NCBI RefSeq assembly: GCF_030272615.1
Contig: NC_081410.1
Span: 289,353,957-289,417,956, forward strand
From: Cryptomeria japonica
Taxonomy: Eukaryota > Streptophyta > Pinopsida > Cupressales > Cupressaceae
Length of the DNA stretch: 64,000 nucleotides
Reading direction: 5' to 3'
Shown here: positions 58,150 to 64,000 of the stretch, one piece after another
Layout: each line of letters starts with the position of its first letter
Numbering within the stretch: position 1 is the stretch's first letter
Notes under the pieces: generated by a model
Database searches by the model: none
The model's input: the letters and a program-made list of their open reading frames with translations, nothing else
What the model was told of the DNA's origin: nothing
Made by a program: the position numbers and the translations under genes

Positions 58150-59500
58150 ATGTTATGGGGGAAGAATGGTTGGGCGACAATGAGACCTTCAGTCAAGCTC
58201 TTTCGTGAATAAGAGAGAAAAATAAGGAGCAAAAAGAGGTGGAAGAAATTACTAGAGCCATAGTTAGTACACCCCCTACAAAGCCTACAGAGCTAGAAGA
58301 GTCATCCCTCAATAGATATGTCCCAAGTGAGGGAAGTCGCACTAAATCACTAGTTAGACTAGTGGATTCAGGGGAGCATTGATGTGTGCAACCAACCCCT
58401 GAAGTGATAGTAATTAGTTTCGATGAGCTTGAGGGATATACCCCTCTCAATCATGAAGAGTAGTCAAAATGTAATCTAAACTATGAAATAAGGATGTAAA
58501 AATTCCAAAAATTGAAATATAATAAAGAAAAGATCTTTCTTTCAAGTTATTCTTTTTGTTATGCCTTTTGTGTATGATGAAAATTTTAAGATAAAAATTT
58601 TCTTTAGATTATATGCAAATGAAATCCTAATAAATAGTATTAATGACTATTCAGGAGGATATAAGCCTAATATGGTGTGAACTCAAACAAATCTGAGGGG
58701 AAATCAAGAGGCTTCCCACCATTCAGAGAATTTAAATGACAAACTTGATCTAATTCTTAATAGATTAAACCAATCAACTGATAGGATCAAATTCTTGGAA
58801 CATAGGTTAGAAGGTTAGAGTCAATCTGATAAGGGAACACACCAAGATCGGGATGAATATTCTAGGAACAATCAGAGTCATTTCTCTGAACACTCGCATC
58901 AAAAGGAGCATCAGGATAACTATCATGATCAAGAGGGCCAAATGAAAGATCATTTGGCACAAGATTTTGCTAGGGACATTAAGAAAGTCACTCCACCCAA
59001 ATTTTATGGGTCAGCCAGTGGAGATGCAATAGAAGCATGGCTCTCCAAAATGGAGAAATATTTTGATGTTAGAAACTATTCAGAAGTTGACAAGACAACT
59101 TGTGGAGAGTTTCAACTATTTAAAGAAGCATCCACATGGTGGATGAATATGAAGGTAGAAATGGGAATCAAAACCACAACTCTAACTTGGAAATAGTTTG
59201 TGGCCATTTTTCATTAGAGGTGGTCACCTCAATTATTATTAGATCAGAAGTTGGCCAACTTCCAAAATTTGATTCAAGGGAATATGTTGGTGATTAAATA
59301 TTGGGGCAAGTTCACTCGTTTGATTAAGTGTGTGCCTCAATTTCAATCAATTGAGAGAATTAAGATAATTTTGTCATGAGTTTGATGTCATGTGGATGTT
59401 TTGGGTCCAACAACAATGAACAAAATATACGAGAAATCTATAAAGCAAGATTAGTTCCTGTTTATGGTGAAAATGGATAACAATAATAACAATATTGAAA
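58150..59500 (+). pseudogene. gag of element G (Ty3/gypsy type, decayed, truncated by element D)
   Basis: A frame with many stops shows KKVTPPKFYGSASGDAIEAW, LSKMEKYFDVRNY, EASTWWMNMK, FTRLIKCVPQFQ and GPTTMNKIYEKSIKQD, the arrangement of a Retrotrans_gag domain different from the Tat-type gags of A and B. A short acidic N-terminal part lies at 58,190-58,460. The frame disappears into the LTR of element D. Confidence 0.65.
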
Positions 59501-59508
59501 GGCTAAAA

Positions 59509-60232
59509 TGAATCCAACCACTAAACCCTAGCCTAACAATCAACAAAGATCCACCATAACATATGAAGATAACCTAAGACAATGCAAAATAACTCAAAAT
59601 CACAAAGATTATACCATCACATGTCCAATAGGGTTTTGATCTCCATTCTTCCTATCTCCATTGATCTTGCTTGATATATTTGCTCTCAGATTTTTATATG
59701 CACAAGAGCTCAACAAAGAACAGAATGTGGTTGCAAGTAGGATCGTAGTGTAGCCAAGTACTCCAAAATCAATCATTAGGGTTTGACAATGAAGAAAGCA
59801 TCTCCTTAAATAGAAGACACAATAAGAAATGGAGGGATAAGATTGAGAGGTGTAAAAAGAGAGGTCGGCTAAGATTAGAGGGTAGGTAAAAGAAATACCA
59901 AAATAATGAAAGAGGTAGGTAGTGTATGAATTAAGAGATGAATGACATGTGTCATGGGTAGAAAAAGTTAATGAATTTGATTAAATAAATAAAGATTTAT
60001 TTAATTAATAGAAGAAGTAGGACAATTAAATAAATAAAATATTTATTTAATTTAGGAAAGGGATAATTTAAATAAATAAATGTATTTATTTAAATGAGAA
60101 ATAAGGCTAGAAGAGGATAAATGAATTAATTAAATAAATAAAGATTTATTTAATTAATAGAAGAATTAGGCTTAGATAATTAAATAAATAAAATATTTAT
60201 TTAATTAGACATGACAATTTTAGGTGTCTACA
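59509..60232 (-). repeat. 3' LTR of element D
   Basis: Minus strand starts TGTAGACACCTAAAATTGTC at 60,232. The other end is uncertain (a TG at 59,509 is the best candidate after the gag of element G). Positions 59,965-60,208 hold four AT-rich palindromes of type AATTAAATAAATAAA-TTTATTTAATT. Confidence 0.65.
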
Positions 60233-60247
60233 TTTTGCCCCTCTTTG
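60233..60247 (-). other. Polypurine tract of element D
   Basis: Minus strand CAAAGAGGGGCAAAA abuts the LTR start TGTAGAC. Confidence 0.85.
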
Positions 60248-60477
60248 AGACAATGCGGCTTGTCGCGTTGTTTCAAAGAAGATAAGATGAACTGATACAG
60301 AGTTGCCCCAGTATGGGAATGATATGCCCCTTCGAGAGATTGGATGAAAATGTCTGAAAAGATTGCAGACAATCTCTCGATAAGAAAGAAAGGCTAGAAT
60401 GGACTGACCGAATAAAGTGACAGAGTCACGGGAAGAAGAATACTGACTCGGGAAATGAAGGCGAGGGCTAGGGTAGG

Positions 60478-60486
60478 CTATAAGAG
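60478..60486 (+). promoter_or_regulatory. TATA-like box of PMD-D
   Basis: CTATAAGAG within TAGGCTATAAGAGAGACC, 99 bp before the ATG. Confidence 0.5.
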
Positions 60487-60760
60487 AGACCACGGGCAAA
60501 AGACATCCTCATTGTCATCCACACCCTTACAAGATCACAGTGCAGAGCGAAAAAAGAGCAGCAGCAGTCAGCAGCGATGGCTTTGGTTCATAGATTTGAC
60601 CGTGTTTGCCAATTCCAGAGACCAGTAGATGCAGGAGAGCCGGTAAGTACTCGAAAACCTCCTCGTACTTTCACGCATTTCAAGTGTTGTCATTAATGCA
60701 TGTTAGGTAGCAATAAATGCGCTAGGAATAGGATAGTTAAAAAGTGCAAAAACACGCAAT

Positions 60761-61026
60761 CACGTCTATGTCAGTGCCAGGCGCGTCTGTGTCGGTTCCA
60801 GGCGCGTCTATGCTTGGGACCGCGTTTGTGCTGAATACGGACGCGTTTGTGAAATGTAGAGGCGTCTGTGCCCTGTAGGGGCGTTTATGTCAGGTAGGGA
60901 CGTCTGCGTTCCCTGGTCACGTTTGTGCATGGTATAGGCACGTTTGTGTTCAGAAAGCGCGTCTGTGTTTCAGAAGCGCGTTTGTGCAGTCTATAAGCGC
61001 GTTTATGAGTTTAAAGCGCGTTTGTG
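60761..61026 (+). repeat. CGCGTYTGTG motif array in PMD-D intron, 14 copies
   Basis: Starts at 60,761, 60,782, 60,803, 60,821, 60,842, 60,861, 60,880, 60,899, 60,918, 60,939, 60,958, 60,977, 60,998 and 61,017. Steps are 19 or 21 bp except one of 18. Words: CGCGTTTGTG, CGCGTCTGTG, CACGTTTGTG, GGCGTTTATG. The intervening 8-11 bp are unrelated. Confidence 0.88.
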
Positions 61027-61158
61027 TGTCAAAATGCATAGGTTTTGGTCTTCGAGGTCAAATCGACAGTTCTGTGATGAACATATGCTATCGATTGGAT
61101 AAGCTGCTGAGAGGATACACTCAAGCAGGTCCTCTAGGAAGACTAGGATAGATCAAGG

Positions 61159-61407
61159 CACTTTGTGATGAAGAGGGAGCACCAAGATAGGCAGCACTTT
61201 GTGATGAACAGGGAGTGCGAATGTGAGTAACACTTTGTGATGAACAGGGAATGTCACACACGTAGTACTTTGTGATGAACAGGGAGCACTACTAGGATAG
61301 ATAGCAACACTTTGTGATGAACAGTGAGTGTCACTAGGATAGGTAAGCATATGCATTTAGATAGCAAGTAGCATTTTGTGATAAACAGTGAATGTCACGA
61401 TAACTGA
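61159..61407 (+). repeat. Degenerate tandem repeat in PMD-D intron, six copies
   Basis: CACTTTGTGATGAACAGGGA followed by (G)TGTCACTAGGATAG; unit length varies from about 34 to 63 bp. Confidence 0.88.
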
Positions 61408-63374
61408 CATGATTGGTTGGTTGACTGCAGGAGTATCTGCCTATGTTGGAGTCACGGGAGAGATTCCCATCGACTCAGAGGTTGCGACCAGAGTTGTCGA
61501 TTCAGGACATGATTTCTATTGAGGAGATGGGTCTCACACATGTGCTATATGTGCCCGAGTTTCGGGCAAACATGGGTTTGCTGACTGCGCTGGCGGAGAG
61601 ATGGCACTCCGAGACTTGCACGTTCCATTTGCCAATGGGGGAGATGACAGTGACGCTTGAGGATGTCTACAAGATTATGCATATTCCGATTGATGGAGAG
61701 TTGATTCCATATGATCGAGATGGTGACAGGGAGGCACTGAGACGGGTATTCCAGGATCCCGGGTTGGAGATGCGAGTAGGTCACGTGGCATGGGATACCA
61801 TGACCGCTACAGGTTTAGCTTTACCAGCTGTTATCGGAGGAGTCATTAGTGGTTATTTGTGTCTGGACAGAGCCACATGGGGATTGGCAGTTGGCTGGGG
61901 AGGGGCATTGGAGACACTGGTGACTGAGCACACCAGATATGCATGGGGGCCATGTGTCCTGGCCCATTTGTACTATGAGCTGCATCAGTTTGTTTACCAC
62001 GGATCAGTGGGCTTGGGCTGCGGAGTGACTCTCCTACAGGGGTGGGCATATGAGCACCTGCCGATCACATGACCTATCCACTTCAGAGGCAGAGGGCAGG
62101 GACGGAGTTTTGTGCATTCGTACGATATGATTACATCACAGCCTCGGATTGGTCGATTGGAGCACTGGAGACGCGTCATAGATGATATTGATATGGTTAT
62201 CTGGAGGCCGTACCTGGGGTGTGAGGAGTGGGATGACAATGCATTGGAGCTACCCTATGCATTCAGGAGCAGGTATCTGATTGGGCGGATGCCCTATATT
62301 TTGGAGAGGCAGCTTGTTGATAGGGTATGCAGACAGTTCGGCAGGATTCAGCGGATGCCATGAGGCTCGGGCATGTATGCCCGTACAGTCAGAGATCAGG
62401 TACAGTTCGGGCCGCTGTTATCATATGATCAGGCCGTGACACATCTGGCAGAGATGATGCCAGTACCATGGGACATGTGGCCGGAGGTAGAGGATGCAGG
62501 GATGGACGCAGAGTACTCTGCGTATTGGGCAGAGCATCCCTTTCCGAGATTGACAGATCCGGGAGAGCTGCTGGAGGGAGAGGTGGGAGGGGATGATGAT
62601 GATGATGGTGGAGGAGATGGAGGTAGGGGTCGACGGAGGCGGAGGGGAGTAGTGGGGGAGAGGCGGGTAGCACCTCGGAGGGAGGGAGGATAGGAGAGAG
62701 CAGCCCAGGTGGTGAGGGGTCGAGGTGGATTGCCCCTACATGTACCAGCAGCACAGGGTCCTAGAGCACAGGGACCGAGACAGGTGCAGGGACAGGCACA
62801 GGGACAGGTACCTATTTAGGCACCTAGACAGGTGCAGGCGGAGGCACAGGTATAGGCACCTACACAGGAGGAGCCGCAGGCAAAGGCTAAGGGTGGAGAT
62901 CCTAAGGAGGATGAGCTGCTAGGGCTGAGAGAGATCTGCCAGGGCCAGGCAGACGAGATTGCAGATTTGGAGCGGGAGAGGGATCACCTCAGGATCAGGC
63001 TCAGGGACACAGAGCGGGAGAGAGACCAGGCCATCCAGAGATATACTGAGGCTGAGACAGCTCTGAGGGCAGGGAGGCGGGCAGCAGAGGATGCAGGGGT
63101 AGGCTATGCATATGTGCTGCGAGCCGGAGAGGAGATCGCCTACTGGAGGGATCTATACTATGGTGTCGTGCCAGCAGATCAGCGGGCGAGGAGCTTCCAT
63201 AGATCGTCGCGCACAGCGACAGCTACGGGAGGGAGTCGTAGGAGGCAGGCATCCAGCGGTGGGGTCATGGGTCCTCCACCACCACCAGATAGGTAGGGGG
63301 ATCCTGGAGCGGGTCCATCTACAGCTCAACATCCGTCGAGGCCAGGCGGCTCCGAGGGAGGGAGTTCATCATAG

Positions 63375-64000
63375 CCATAGAGGGCTCCCCTTTGTATCAG
63401 TATATGTACCATTTTTGTATTGTAGACACCTGCGGGTGATTTTGTAGCCATATGATTCTTTTGACATCATCGTATCATGACACTTTTGATTATATATGAG
63501 AGATGATCCATTTTTTTTTTGCGGCAGCTATATGCATGTGTACCTTATGTGATGAGATGTTCTTATGATATGGATGCTTATATGATGTAATGCAATATAT
63601 TTTTGTTCTTTTTATGTTGTATATGTGATGCATGATGCAAATATGAATGTAAGTAATGCAGATGAATATGATAATGCAAATGATCATTTACCTAATGAAA
63701 ATGTGAGATGTACTAACATGTGTTGTATGCAGGATGTGATGCAATTGTGATATCTATATGTACGTATGAAATGCTTATATGTGGTGATGCAGGTGTAACT
63801 ATATGAAATGCAAATGTTTTTGGTGTGTCATTATACTCAGTCATGTGATAGCGGGCTACATGGACTCGAGAAGGATGATGGAAGTCAATCGAGAAAGGGG
63901 GATGGAAGATAGAAGATATGAACATGAAAGAGCTTCTTGGGTGTTATCATCATTGAGCTTTATTATGGCAAGTAGGTTATGACAATCGAGGCATATGTTC
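63375..64000. other. Spacer downstream of PMD-D
   Basis: Non-coding. AGCCATATGATTCTTTTGACAT (from about 63,447) resembles AGCCTATACGATTCTTGCT downstream of PMD-A and PMD-C, so the spacer begins like theirs; ATG-rich AT low-complexity sequence follows. Confidence 0.5.

Larger units (their letters stand above)
60577..63374 (+). pseudogene. TE-borne plant mobile domain gene, copy D (best preserved)
   Basis: Exon 1: 60,577-60,642 (22 codons, MALVHRFDRVCQFQRP), then GTAAGT. Intron: 60,643-61,430, ending CTGCAG. Exon 2: 61,431-63,374 in one frame with no frameshift, interrupted by TGA 62,070, TGA 62,361 and TAG at 62,691, 62,817, 62,853 and 63,294. The first stretch is open for 213 codons. PMD core: LLTALAERWHSETCTFHLP, GEMTVTLEDVYKIMHIPIDG, GLAVGWGGALETL, WGPCVLAHLYYELHQFVY and LEHWRRVIDDIDMVIWRPY. 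Then EVEDAGMDAEYSAYW and HPFPRLTDPGE. An acidic-then-basic patch follows (DDDDDGGGDGG, GRRRRRG), a Gln/Ala/Pro-rich linker, and a coiled coil (62,925-63,085; DLERERDHLRIRLRDTERER) with YWRDLYYGVVPADQRARSF and GDPGAGPS at the end. Both TGA sites could derive from CGA; TAG sites in the QVQ/QAQ linker fit CAG. Function in the element is unknown. Confidence 0.87.
59509..64000 (-). mobile_element. Element D: 3' part of a minus-strand Tat-type element with a PMD gene
   Basis: 3' LTR, PPT and antisense PMD gene are present; gag-pol and 5' LTR would lie beyond 64,000. Assignment to the Tat group rests on the PMD gene and on the TGTAGAC LTR start shared with element B; no pol sequence is visible to confirm it. 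Confidence 0.7.

Noticed and set aside
1-64000. Host single-copy gene, rRNA, tRNA or miRNA locus
   Set aside because: Every long conserved frame falls in an LTR element or is too decayed to assign; no RNA gene signature was seen.

Overview
The window is plant nuclear DNA made almost entirely of nested, decayed LTR retrotransposons. I found no intact host gene, rRNA, tRNA or CRISPR array. The large old elements, Ty3/gypsy Tat-lineage polyproteins, a tRNA-iMet primer-binding site and plant mobile domain (PMD) proteins indicate a large plant genome. A gymnosperm is my inference and is not proven.

Layout. 1-21,957: element A, a minus-strand Tat-lineage element with gag, protease, G-patch, an RT remnant, archaeal-type RNase H and integrase; the window start cuts off its 3' end. 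Its 5' LTR is split by element E (12,945-21,049, plus strand, TSD TGAAT). E is Copia-like at its ends and in its gag tail, but a 1,119-codon frame I do not recognise stands where pol should be. 21,958-25,871: the 3' LTR of an older element (H) and an unassigned decayed frame. 25,872-38,590: element C, a minus-strand non-autonomous relative of A, without capsid or pol. 38,591-~55,405: element B, a plus-strand, nearly complete but stop-riddled Tat element inserted into C's 5' LTR; its 3' LTR is missing and replaced by a fragment (F) of a C-like element at 55,406-56,938. ~57,500-59,508: 5' end of another gypsy element (G), cut by element D. 59,509-64,000: 3' part of minus-strand element D.

Main discovery candidate. 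All four Tat-type elements (A, B, C, D) carry the same extra gene between pol (or its remnant) and the 3' LTR, antisense to gag-pol. It has a short first exon (22-25 codons where complete), an intron of 463-1,162 bp, and a long second exon encoding a PMD, a low-complexity acidic/basic linker and a C-terminal coiled coil. Three copies (B, C, D) keep a TATA-like box about 75-95 bp upstream of the start codon, which suggests a promoter independent of the LTR. An antisense intron would survive retrotransposition, because the genomic RNA comes from the other strand. Host PMD proteins of the MAIN/MAIL1 type take part in silencing of transposable elements, so a TE-borne PMD could be an anti-silencing factor; that role is inference.

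The second hidden layer is a short CpG-containing motif array found in the untranslated gag leader and in the PMD intron. In B's leader it consists of 27 copies of an AGCGCRTTG-like motif at exactly 21-bp steps, in five runs. D's PMD intron has 14 copies of CGCGTYTGTG at 18-21 bp. A, C and F carry a TTGTCGTAC/CGTACGA-type version. Motif sequence differs between elements while placement is retained.

Decay. The PMD frames of B and D and both E frames run full length without frameshifts but hold many in-frame TGA/TAG codons. Several align with Arg or Gln in sister copies, as expected of C-to-T change at methylated cytosines. Nothing here looks able to make a functional full-length protein as it stands.
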